From an uncultured Eubacteriales bacterium (lineage in GTDB: Bacteria > Bacillota > Clostridia > Christensenellales > Borkfalkiaceae), in the NCBI GenBank assembly GCA_900556195.1, contig USOJ01000107.1:1-5098 (forward strand): a stretch of 5,098 nt of DNA, in the 5' to 3' direction. Below, in pieces: positions 1 to 5,098 of this stretch; position 1 is the stretch's first letter; each line of letters begins with the position of its first letter. Made by a program: the position numbers and the translations under genes. The notes under the pieces are model-generated. The model did not search any database. It saw only the letters and a program-made list of their open reading frames with translations, and had not been told where the DNA came from.

Positions 1-612
1 GTCGCGCTTGAATCCCTTTACGAAAAAACAATTATCGAAAGGCGTTTTTTCGTAACTCCACCTTCGGTCGGAAAGATATTTTTCGCCGTCGATTCCGTCG
101 TTGAATCTGACGGACGTCCGCTCGGTGTCGGCAGACATTATCGAAACGGCTCTTTCTTTGCCGTAAGACCGAACGAGCGTTTTTACGAGCCATTCGGGGT
201 AAGAATATTCGACGGACAAACGCCTGAATTCGTCTTTCGGAAGTTCGATCTGCGTTTTCGTAAATTTACGAAGTACCGCGTTTACGAAACCCGCGTTACC
301 GCCCTTACCCAATTTTTTAGTCAGTTCGACGGCGTTATCGACTACGGCGTAAGGCGCGGTTTTTAAGTATTTTATCGCGTAAAAACTCTCTTTTAGTATT
401 ATTCGTATCGCCTGTTTGGGGTTTTTATCGCACAAAACGGACAAGTAATAAGAGAGTTCGATATCTTTATCGAGTACACCGTAACACAGTTTAACCGTGT
501 GAGCGCGGTTTAGTTCTTCGATCGGCGTATCGTTAATCGCCTGTTTCACGAACGCTCCGTCGGAATAAACTTTGAACAGAACGCAGTAGGCGTCGTAGAG
601 CGCGTTAATCAT
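1..612 (-). CDS. rsmB: 16S rRNA (cytosine-967-C5)-methyltransferase RsmB, N-terminal 204 residues (3' end outside window)
   Basis: RsmB (Sun/Fmu) methylates C967 of 16S rRNA with S-adenosylmethionine, before or during 30S assembly in the cytoplasm. The reading frame stays open from the ATG at 612 to the left window edge, giving 204 residues. Residues 1 to about 120 match the NusB-like RNA-binding domain, including GFVNAVLRK at 108-116. The YSYPEWLVK stretch at 136-144 is the usual RsmB hinge (commonly YSHPEWLV). Residues from about 165 (TSVRFN) begin the small RNA-binding part of the methyltransferase. The SAM site and the catalytic cysteines lie beyond the window, so activity cannot be judged. 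The first start codon after an in-frame stop (640-642) is the ATG at 612. It overlaps the end of fmt by 8 bp, has only a weak SD (GAGAAAA), and is probably translated by coupling to fmt. The family assignment is firm; the exact target base follows from family knowledge. Confidence 0.95.
   Translation of the reverse strand, partial: MINALYDAYCVLFKVYSDGAFVKQAINDTPIEELNRAHTVKLCYGVLDKDIELSYYLSVLCDKNPKQAIRIILKESFYAIKYLKTAPYAVVDNAVELTKKLGKGGNAGFVNAVLRKFTKTQIELPKDEFRRLSVEYSYPEWLVKTLVRSYGKERAVSIMSADTERTSVRFNDGIDGEKYLSDRRWSYEKTPFDNCFFVKGFKRD
18..55. repeat. 12-bp perfect inverted repeat inside rsmB
   Basis: TTACGAAAAAAC (18-29) and its exact reverse complement GTTTTTTCGTAA (44-55) flank a 14-base loop. 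Only three of the twelve pairs are G-C, so the RNA stem would be modest. It lies within the RsmB coding frame, where it encodes part of the segment YEKTPFDNCFFVK. It may reflect codon preference rather than a functional site. Confidence 0.45.
257..272. repeat. 16-bp perfect palindrome inside rsmB
   Basis: TTCGTAAATTTACGAA is fully self-complementary, centred between 264 and 265. It covers the codons for the conserved LRKFTK stretch of RsmB. It shares the TTCGTAA/TTACGAA core with the inverted repeat at 18-55. The palindrome is a direct observation; any protein-binding role is speculation. Confidence 0.45.
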
Positions 613-1543
613 TTTTCTCGCCCAACACGTCGCCGACTTTTATTTTTCTGCCTGCAAGAAAACTTTTCGCGTCCATTTTTTTGCCGCCTTCTTCCTGCAA
701 TTCGGTAATTTTCAAAAGTCCGTCGCCGGTCTTAACTGAAAGTTCTTTATCGGCTTTTACGACTTCGCCTTCTTTGCCCGTAAAATCGCCAAAGGCAGCG
801 GTCGCTTTATAAATTTTAAGTTTTTTACCGCCGAGCGAGGTATACGCTATCGGCGACGGGTTCATCCCGAGTATAAAATGCTTTATACTTTCAGCCGATT
901 TATCGAAATTGATTTCGGCTTGTTCTTTTTTGATAGTTTTAACGACGAACGCTTTACTATCGTCTTGTTTTGTATGCGTTGCTTTTCCGTTTTCGATATC
1001 CGTAAGCACGCCGTTTATCATATTCGCACCGATTTCCGAAAGCCGAACGGCAAGTTCGCCCGCCGTTTCGTCTTCGCCTATCGGCGTTTTTACCTGCGAG
1101 ATTATATCGCCCGTATCGAGCCCCGCTTCGGTCTGCATCACGGTAACGCCGGTTTCTTTTTCGCCGTTTATAACCGCGTATTGTATCGGAGCGGCGCCAC
1201 GGTAGCGCGGAAGCAAAGAAGCGTGGATATTGATTATTCCGTAACGACAGATATCTATTATTTCCTGCGACAATATCTGACCGTAAGCGCAAGTAACCAT
1301 AATGTCCGCTCGAAGGCTTTTAAGCGTTTCTGCGCCGTCGCTTCTGATTTTTTCGAATTGATACACGGGCAAACCGTAACTTAAAGCGACCGTCTTGACG
1401 GGCGGAGGGGTTATTATACCCTTTCTGCCGACGGGGCGGTCGGGTTGAGTTACGACGGCTACGACTGTGTGCAATCCGCCTTCTATTACGCTTTTTAACG
1501 CGGGAACGGCAAAATCGGGCGTTCCCAAATAAATTACTCTCAT
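605..1543 (-). CDS. fmt: methionyl-tRNA formyltransferase
   Basis: Fmt transfers a formyl group from 10-formyltetrahydrofolate to the amino group of Met-tRNA(fMet), making the initiator for bacterial translation. The protein has 312 residues, the usual family length. The N-terminal Rossmann-type formyltransferase domain starts with YLGTPDFAVPAL (5-16) and carries the folate-site signature SLLPRYRGAAPIQ (109-121). The expected catalytic residues are present as N105, H107 and D143 (in GLDTGD), equivalent to E. coli N106, H108 and D144. The C-terminal OB-like tRNA-binding domain runs from about 205 to the end. One oddity is that the common NPWP motif of that domain reads NPSPIAYT (228-235), and the protein has no tryptophan at all. 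The ATG overlaps the def stop codon as ATGA, with AGGA three bases upstream of the ATG. The downstream end overlaps rsmB. Neighbouring def removes the formyl group that Fmt adds, so the pair is functionally linked. Confidence 0.98.
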   Translation of the reverse strand: MRVIYLGTPDFAVPALKSVIEGGLHTVVAVVTQPDRPVGRKGIITPPPVKTVALSYGLPVYQFEKIRSDGAETLKSLRADIMVTCAYGQILSQEIIDICRYGIINIHASLLPRYRGAAPIQYAVINGEKETGVTVMQTEAGLDTGDIISQVKTPIGEDETAGELAVRLSEIGANMINGVLTDIENGKATHTKQDDSKAFVVKTIKKEQAEINFDKSAESIKHFILGMNPSPIAYTSLGGKKLKIYKATAAFGDFTGKEGEVVKADKELSVKTGDGLLKITELQEEGGKKMDAKSFLAGRKIKVGDVLGEKND

Positions 1544-2001
1544 TTATCCTGATCGTCGTCCCTTAAATTATTTGCTTTTTCGACGTACAAAACGCCGTCT
1601 AAATGGTCGTATTCGTGGCAGACGGCGCGCGCGGAAAAATTCCGGGCGACGTGCTTGAACTTATTTCCGTTTCTGTCGTACGCTTCTACCGTAACTTTTT
1701 TAGGACGTTTAACGTCGCCCCACTTGCCCTTTACCGACAAGCACCCCTCGGTGCCGTACTGCGAACCCGACGTACCTAAAATTACCGGGTTTACGAATTC
1801 GAAGTAGCCGTCGTCGGTATCTACGATGAACACCCTTAAACTTTTACCGACCTGCGGAGCGGCAAGCCCCGCGCCCTTTGCATCGGCAAGAGTTTGTTTC
1901 ATATCGTCGAGTAATTTTTTAAGTTCGTCGTCGAAATTTTCGACGGGCGAGCATTTCTCGTTTAGTATTTCGTTTCCTATCTGTAAAATCGGTAATATCA
2001 T
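1540..2001 (-). CDS. def: peptide deformylase
   Basis: Peptide deformylase is a metalloenzyme, usually iron or zinc, that removes the N-formyl group from nascent proteins at the ribosome exit. At 153 residues the protein is of normal, compact size. All three family motifs are intact: GAGLAAPQ at 43-50, EGCLS at 85-89 and HEYDH at 129-133. C87, H129 and H133 are the metal ligands and E130 is the catalytic base by family knowledge. Residue 128, just before the HExDH motif, is a cysteine where many homologues have glutamine. The short, charged C-terminus (RDDDQDK) lacks the long helix seen in some Gram-negative enzymes. The start at 2001 has an SD-like AGGCGG five bases upstream and gives the canonical N-terminus (ILPILQIGNEIL). 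The gene lies 11 bp after priA, and its TGA overlaps the fmt ATG, so the two are probably translationally coupled. Confidence 0.98.
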   Translation of the reverse strand: MILPILQIGNEILNEKCSPVENFDDELKKLLDDMKQTLADAKGAGLAAPQVGKSLRVFIVDTDDGYFEFVNPVILGTSGSQYGTEGCLSVKGKWGDVKRPKKVTVEAYDRNGNKFKHVARNFSARAVCHEYDHLDGVLYVEKANNLRDDDQDK

Positions 2002-2006
2002 AATAG

Positions 2007-2012
2007 CCGCCT
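2007..2012 (-). promoter_or_regulatory. Shine-Dalgarno site of def
   Basis: AGGCGG lies in the 11-bp gap between the priA stop and the def ATG, five bases before the start codon. It differs from the consensus AGGAGG by one base. Its position supports the def start at 2001. Confidence 0.65.
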
Positions 2013-4205
2013 TTAATATAAATTGCTCGGATTTTCTTCGACGTAAGTTAAAACGCCGGGTTTTTTATCTTTTAACGCGAGATTATATATCTCGTCTTTC
2101 AATCGCCTATCGTCGGGAGGAATACGCATGAGTATTTCGTAGCGATATTTGTTTTTTATACGCTTTACGGGACATTTCATCTTATTGAAAAATGTGAATT
2201 TGTCCCTTTCGCGGTCGTAAACTTCTTTGACGCGGAAATAGACTTCTTTTAAGCCTTCCATTGCTGCCTTGTCGTCGTCGGCTTCCACCATTATCCGAAG
2301 CACGAGCGAATACGGGGGAAAGTTCGTACTCTTTCTGACAGCCTTTTCTCTTTCGAAAAACCCGACGTAATCGTAATTTATGGCAAAACGCAACACTTCG
2401 TTTTCGGGATTGTACGTCTGTAAAACGACTTTGCCTTTTTTATCCGCCCTGCCGCTTCTACCCGCAACCTGCGTTATTAACTGATAAGTTCTCTCGCCGC
2501 TTCGATAATCCGAAAAATACAGGCTCATATCCGCGTCGAGTATACCCACGAGGGTAACCGCGGGGAAGTCGTGCCCTTTGGCAACCATCTGCGTTCCGAC
2601 CAAAATATCGGCTTTTTTCTCGGCAAAATCTTTTAATATCTTAAAATGCCCTTCCTTGCCGCTCGTCGTGTCGTTATCCATCCGCAGAAGTCTTGCCGAC
2701 GGAAAGAGCCTTTTGATTTCGTCCACGACCTTTTGCGTGCCTATGCCGTTGTAACTTAAATTTATCGAACCGCATTCGGGGCAAGCCGACGGCATTTTGT
2801 ACGTGGCGTTGCAAAAATGGCATTTCAGCACGCCCTGATCTTTATGATAATTGAGAGCGACGTCGCAATTTTCGCATCTTATTACGTTACCGCAATCTCT
2901 GCAAAGCACCTGCCGCGAATATCCGCGACGATTAAAGAATATTATAGCCTGATTACCCTGTTTTAAGCAATCTTCTATTTCGGATTTCAAGTCGGACGAA
3001 AATATGCTCTCGTTGCCTCGCCTTATCTCCTGTCGCATATCCGCGACGATAAATTCGGGCAGATTTTTGCCGTTTATTCTCGTCTTCATTTCGGCAAGGT
3101 AATACTCGCCGCCTATCGCCTTATCGTAACTCTCGACTGAAGGCGTCGCGCTGCCGAGCACTATCTTCGCGCCCGAAAGTCTTGCGCGTTCTTCGGCGAC
3201 TTCTATCGTCTTGTATCTCGGACTGTTTTCGGCTTCGTAACTGCCGTCGTGTTCTTCGTCTATGACGATAAGTCCGAGATTATCGAGCGGAGCGAAAATC
3301 GCGCTTCTCGCGCCGATCGCTATCTTCGCTTCTCCTCGTTTGAGCCGTAACCACTCGTCGAACTTTTCGCCCGCCGAAAGTTTGCTGTGAAGTATGGAAA
3401 CTTCCCCTTGAAATCTTGCCCGCAGTTGGCGGAGCATTTGCGGCGTGAGCGATATTTCGGGTACGAGCATTATAGCCGTTTTGCCCTTTTTAAGCGTATC
3501 GCTTATGAGTTTAAGGTATACTTCGGTTTTGCCGCTGCCCGTTACGCCGAACAACAGGCTCGTTCGTTTGTCGGTGTTTTCTATACCGTAAACCGCCCTT
3601 GCCTGTTCGGGGGTGAGTTTTACGTCTTTAGCCGAATTTTCGAGCGAAGTATAAGGCGTTCTGCCCGATTTTTCTTCGGTAACGGTCAAAAATCCGCGTT
3701 TTTCAAGCGTGCGTATCGCGGACGAGCCGAATTTTTCGGACAGTTCGGTATAGCCCGTTCTTTTCGTTTTTGCAAGCGTTTCGATTATCCCGATTTGCGC
3801 GGTGGCGGATTTTTTAAGCGACGAAATCATTTCTTCAATCGGAATATCCGACAAAGTAACGATTAAAACGGTTTTTTCTTTTACTTTTCCGCCGCGAAGT
3901 TCGGACGGTATGAATTGCCTTAACGCAAGAGCGAACGGCACATGGTAGGTATCGCGTAAAAATTCGGCTAATTTAAGCGTTTCTTCGCTCAAAGCCGAAA
4001 AATCGTCTAACCTTTTAACGATTGCTTTTAATTTTTCATACGGCAAATCGGACGCAGACGAAAACCCGACCACGAAGCCTTCGATAGTTTGTCTGCCGAA
4101 AGGCACGAGTACGCGGTCGCCCTCGTTTACGCCGTCAATCGATATATAGTCGAAAACCCTGTCGACTTCGCTGTGCGCTACGTCGACTATAACTTTTGCA
4201 ATCAT
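2013..4205 (-). CDS. priA: primosomal replication restart helicase PriA
   Basis: PriA recognises abandoned replication forks and D-loops and reloads the replicative helicase. It is a superfamily 2, 3'-to-5' DNA helicase. The protein is full length at 730 residues (E. coli PriA has 732). In order it shows an N-terminal DNA-binding domain (1 to about 105, with DRVFDY at 15-20), a winged-helix region (about 110-195), Walker A GVTGSGKTEVY (220-230) and the Walker B/DEEH motif IDEEHDGSYEAE (315-326). These are followed by motif III GSATPS (351-356), GTQMVAKGHDFP (537-548) and motif VI QVAGRSGR (579-586). Eight cysteines at 435, 438, 444, 447, 462, 465, 475 and 478 form the two zinc sites typical of the family. 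No key residue is missing. The ATG at 4205 is the first start codon after an in-frame stop (4245-4247) and gives the usual PriA N-terminus (AKVIVDV). The only purine-rich SD candidate, GGAAAG, touches the ATG, so initiation may be weak. A hairpin lies 14 bases upstream of the start. Confidence 0.98.
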   Translation of the reverse strand: MIAKVIVDVAHSEVDRVFDYISIDGVNEGDRVLVPFGRQTIEGFVVGFSSASDLPYEKLKAIVKRLDDFSALSEETLKLAEFLRDTYHVPFALALRQFIPSELRGGKVKEKTVLIVTLSDIPIEEMISSLKKSATAQIGIIETLAKTKRTGYTELSEKFGSSAIRTLEKRGFLTVTEEKSGRTPYTSLENSAKDVKLTPEQARAVYGIENTDKRTSLLFGVTGSGKTEVYLKLISDTLKKGKTAIMLVPEISLTPQMLRQLRARFQGEVSILHSKLSAGEKFDEWLRLKRGEAKIAIGARSAIFAPLDNLGLIVIDEEHDGSYEAENSPRYKTIEVAEERARLSGAKIVLGSATPSVESYDKAIGGEYYLAEMKTRINGKNLPEFIVADMRQEIRRGNESIFSSDLKSEIEDCLKQGNQAIIFFNRRGYSRQVLCRDCGNVIRCENCDVALNYHKDQGVLKCHFCNATYKMPSACPECGSINLSYNGIGTQKVVDEIKRLFPSARLLRMDNDTTSGKEGHFKILKDFAEKKADILVGTQMVAKGHDFPAVTLVGILDADMSLYFSDYRSGERTYQLITQVAGRSGRADKKGKVVLQTYNPENEVLRFAINYDYVGFFEREKAVRKSTNFPPYSLVLRIMVEADDDKAAMEGLKEVYFRVKEVYDRERDKFTFFNKMKCPVKRIKNKYRYEILMRIPPDDRRLKDEIYNLALKDKKPGVLTYVEENPSNLY

Positions 4206-4219
4206 CTTTCCGATAACGA

Positions 4220-4246
4220 AACGGAGTTGCGCATGGCAACCCCGTT
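4220..4246 (-). other. intergenic RNA hairpin between rpoZ and priA
   Basis: The arms 4220-4230 and 4236-4246 form an 11-bp stem around a five-base loop (4231-4235). Ten pairs are Watson-Crick. The remaining pair (4225 with 4241) is a G·U wobble in the minus-strand transcript but an A·C mismatch in the plus-strand transcript, so the fold suits the RNA of the operon. The element fills half of the only sizeable gap in the cluster and ends 14 bases before the priA ATG. The run after it (TTTCGTTATC) is not a proper U-tract, so an intrinsic terminator is unlikely. More plausible roles are a transcript-processing or mRNA-stabilising element, or a modulator of priA translation. The function is inferred; the inverted repeat is directly visible. 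Confidence 0.6.
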
Positions 4247-4259
4247 AAAACGCGTTAAA

Positions 4260-4463
4260 TCAATATTTGGATACGGTTACTTTTCCGTCGTCGATTTCGA
4301 TGGCGGCTTCGGTAAGCGGCTTTCTGTTATCCGGAAGGTCGGTCATACCCTGATTCTGAGCGTGGTCGATGAGTTGGCGCGCGCGTTTGGAAGCGATAAC
4401 GCAAAGACCGTATTTCGATCCTATTCTTTCTGCAAGTTCGTCGATAGGCGGTTGATTTATCAT
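4260..4463 (-). CDS. rpoZ: DNA-directed RNA polymerase omega subunit
   Basis: Omega is the small RNA polymerase subunit that wraps the beta-prime C-terminus and helps assembly; in some bacteria it contributes to ppGpp response. The 67-residue protein has the expected small size. It shows the Bacillota-type N-terminus PPIDELAERIGSKYGL (5-20), the diagnostic KRARQL (26-31) in the conserved helix, and the PLTEAAIEIDDGKV region (49-62) that matches the usual PLT.AL.EI..GK pattern. The start at 4463 has an excellent SD (AGGAGA, eight bases upstream), the best in the window. The gene lies 21 bp after yicC, the position where gmk often stands between these two genes. It is followed by a 54-bp gap before priA, where coaBC often stands. 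The identification is secure despite the short length because motifs and neighbourhood agree. Confidence 0.95.
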   Translation of the reverse strand: MINQPPIDELAERIGSKYGLCVIASKRARQLIDHAQNQGMTDLPDNRKPLTEAAIEIDDGKVTVSKY

Positions 4464-4471
4464 AGTTCTTA

Positions 4472-4477
4472 TCTCCT
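4472..4477 (-). promoter_or_regulatory. strong Shine-Dalgarno site of rpoZ
   Basis: On the minus strand the sequence AAAAGGAGAT precedes the rpoZ ATG. The AGGAGA core ends eight bases before the start codon, which is near-ideal spacing. It fixes the rpoZ start and contrasts with the poor or badly spaced sites of priA and rsmB. This suggests omega is made in larger amounts than its downstream neighbours from the same transcript. Confidence 0.8.
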
Positions 4478-4484
4478 TTTTCTC

Positions 4485-5098
4485 TTATTCTAAATTCTGC
4501 ACTTGTTCGCGCATTTTTTCGATTTCGTTTTTGAGCGCAAGCCCTATTTCGGTTACGCCCGTGTCGTTTGACTTACTGCAAACGGTATTCGTTTCTCTGT
4601 TGAATTCCTGCATCAAAAAGTCGAGTTTTTTGCCCGCGTCTTTTTCTGCGGCAAGAATCTGCCTTAGTTGCGCTATATGGCTTTTAAGCCTCGTGATCTC
4701 TTCGGTTATATCCGATTTATCCGAGAACATCGCGACTTCCTGCAAAAGCCTTGCTTCGTCGTAGTCGGCGTTGCCCATAGCGTCCTTTATCCGCTCTTTA
4801 AGCCTTGCGGCGTAATTTTCTTTAACGGCTGGCGCGTAAACGTACAACTTTTTAACGAGTTGCTCGACCGTATTCGCCCTTGCGTAGATATCCGATTTCA
4901 GTTTTTCGCCCTCGACCTTTCTCATGGCGTTGAGATTGTCGAGCGCTTTCGTCAAGGTTGCGACGAGAAGTTCCGTAAGTTTTTCTTCGTCGGTCGCGCC
5001 TACCTTTTCAACCAAAACGTCCGGAAAACGCATAAGCGTAGTAACGGTCAGATCGTTTTCGACTCCGAATTTTTCGGAAAGGTTTTTAGCGGCGGCAA
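4485..5098 (-). CDS. yicC: YicC/YloC family endoribonuclease, C-terminal 203 residues (5' end outside window)
   Basis: YicC (YloC in Bacillus subtilis) is a conserved endoribonuclease linked to RNA turnover. The frame is open from the right window edge to a TAA at 4485. An internal methionine at 5033 is not the real start: the 21 codons upstream continue the family pattern (NLSEKFG, then TLMRFPDVL, like the LLKFPDVL region of homologues). About 85-90 N-terminal residues should lie beyond the edge. Numbered within the visible fragment, the recognisable parts are NAMRKVEGEKL (56-66), EEITRLKSHIAQL (132-144) with the conserved SHI/SHL, and FNRETNTVCSKS (165-176). The fragment ends with EIEKMREQVQNLE (191-203), the typical C-terminal tail of the DUF1732 region. 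Much of the fragment looks helical and charged. The gene ends 21 bp before rpoZ. Family membership is certain; the RNA targets in this organism are unknown. Confidence 0.95.
   Translation of the reverse strand, partial: AAAKNLSEKFGVENDLTVTTLMRFPDVLVEKVGATDEEKLTELLVATLTKALDNLNAMRKVEGEKLKSDIYARANTVEQLVKKLYVYAPAVKENYAARLKERIKDAMGNADYDEARLLQEVAMFSDKSDITEEITRLKSHIAQLRQILAAEKDAGKKLDFLMQEFNRETNTVCSKSNDTGVTEIGLALKNEIEKMREQVQNLE

Noticed and set aside
878..1384. 168-codon open frame on the plus strand opposite fmt
   Set aside because: It lies wholly antisense to a clear fmt gene, its protein has no recognisable domain, and it arises because the codon use leaves few stops in that frame.
1929..1945. 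17-base palindrome CGTCGAAATTTTCGACG inside def
   Set aside because: It is built from TCGA/TTTCG words that are abundant throughout this window, and it encodes an ordinary NFDD stretch. It shows that short palindromes are common in this composition.
2078..2094. 6-bp stem CGAGAT/ATCTCG near the end of priA as a possible terminator
   Set aside because: It is too short, lies inside the priA frame and is not followed by a U-tract on either strand.
2919..3050. 14-base direct repeat ATATCCGCGACGAT at 2919-2932 and 3037-3050 in priA
   Set aside because: The two copies are in different reading frames, encoding unrelated residues (NRRGY and IVADM), and the word is made of frequent trinucleotides. 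A chance match is likely.
3387..3866. 159-codon plus-strand open frame opposite priA
   Set aside because: It is antisense to conserved helicase motifs; the Phe/Arg/Tyr-rich translation is typical of reading a coding strand backwards.
4145..4191. 9-bp inverted repeat TATAGTCGA/TCGACTATA near the start of priA
   Set aside because: The loop is 29 bases and the arms contain the abundant GTCGA word; it lies in coding sequence and is not convincing as a structure.
4211..4246. Possible promoter for priA on the minus strand (TTGCCA, then TTATCG after 17 bases)
   Set aside because: The -35-like word is acceptable, but the -10 word matches TATAAT poorly and the -35 overlaps the hairpin stem. There is not enough to call a promoter.
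4089..4493. 134-codon plus-strand open frame spanning rpoZ, the spacer and the start of priA
   Set aside because: It is antisense to two well-supported genes, has no convincing ribosome binding site or domain, and looks like a compositional shadow.
4487..4495. TAGAAT, a -10-like hexamer upstream of rpoZ
   Set aside because: It consists of the last codons of yicC (Leu-Glu-stop), and there is no -35-like sequence at the right distance.

Overview
The window is one tightly packed run of six genes, all on the minus strand, read from the right edge to the left: yicC (5' end cut off by the window) – rpoZ – priA – def – fmt – rsmB (3' end cut off by the window). The order rpoZ–priA–def–fmt–rsmB, preceded by a yicC gene, is the well-known housekeeping cluster of Bacillota. 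The RpoZ and PriA sequences and the strong Shine-Dalgarno (SD) sequence of rpoZ also fit a Clostridia-like bacterium. Base composition is intermediate, with many TCG/CGA/ACG/GTA trinucleotides. An uncultured gut-type Clostridia lineage is my guess; the sequence does not prove it. The standard genetic code is used, with TAA and TGA stops.

Layout: 4485–5098 encodes the C-terminal two thirds of a YicC/YloC endoribonuclease. After 21 bp comes the small RNA polymerase omega subunit gene (4260–4463). A 54-bp gap follows, the only one longer than 21 bp, and it holds a compact 11-bp hairpin. Next comes full-length primosomal helicase PriA (2013–4205), then after 11 bp peptide deformylase (1540–2001). 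Deformylase overlaps methionyl-tRNA formyltransferase (605–1543) by an ATGA, and that gene overlaps the 16S rRNA methyltransferase RsmB (1–612) by 8 bp. No stretch of 300 bases lacks a gene. I see no tRNA, rRNA, mobile element, CRISPR array, strong promoter or convincing terminator.

How the genes work together: fmt formylates initiator Met-tRNA and def removes the formyl group from the finished N-terminus, so they act at the two ends of the same cycle. RsmB modifies 16S rRNA and YicC is an RNA-cleaving enzyme. RpoZ serves RNA polymerase and PriA restarts replication forks. The overlaps and short gaps imply one transcript with translational coupling.

This is an ordinary core-genome region, and I found no new multi-gene system. 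The points worth a second look are small. They are the hairpin and poorly spaced SD ahead of priA, the absence of gmk and coaBC from places where they often sit, and two precise inverted repeats with TTCGTAA/TTACGAA cores inside rsmB.
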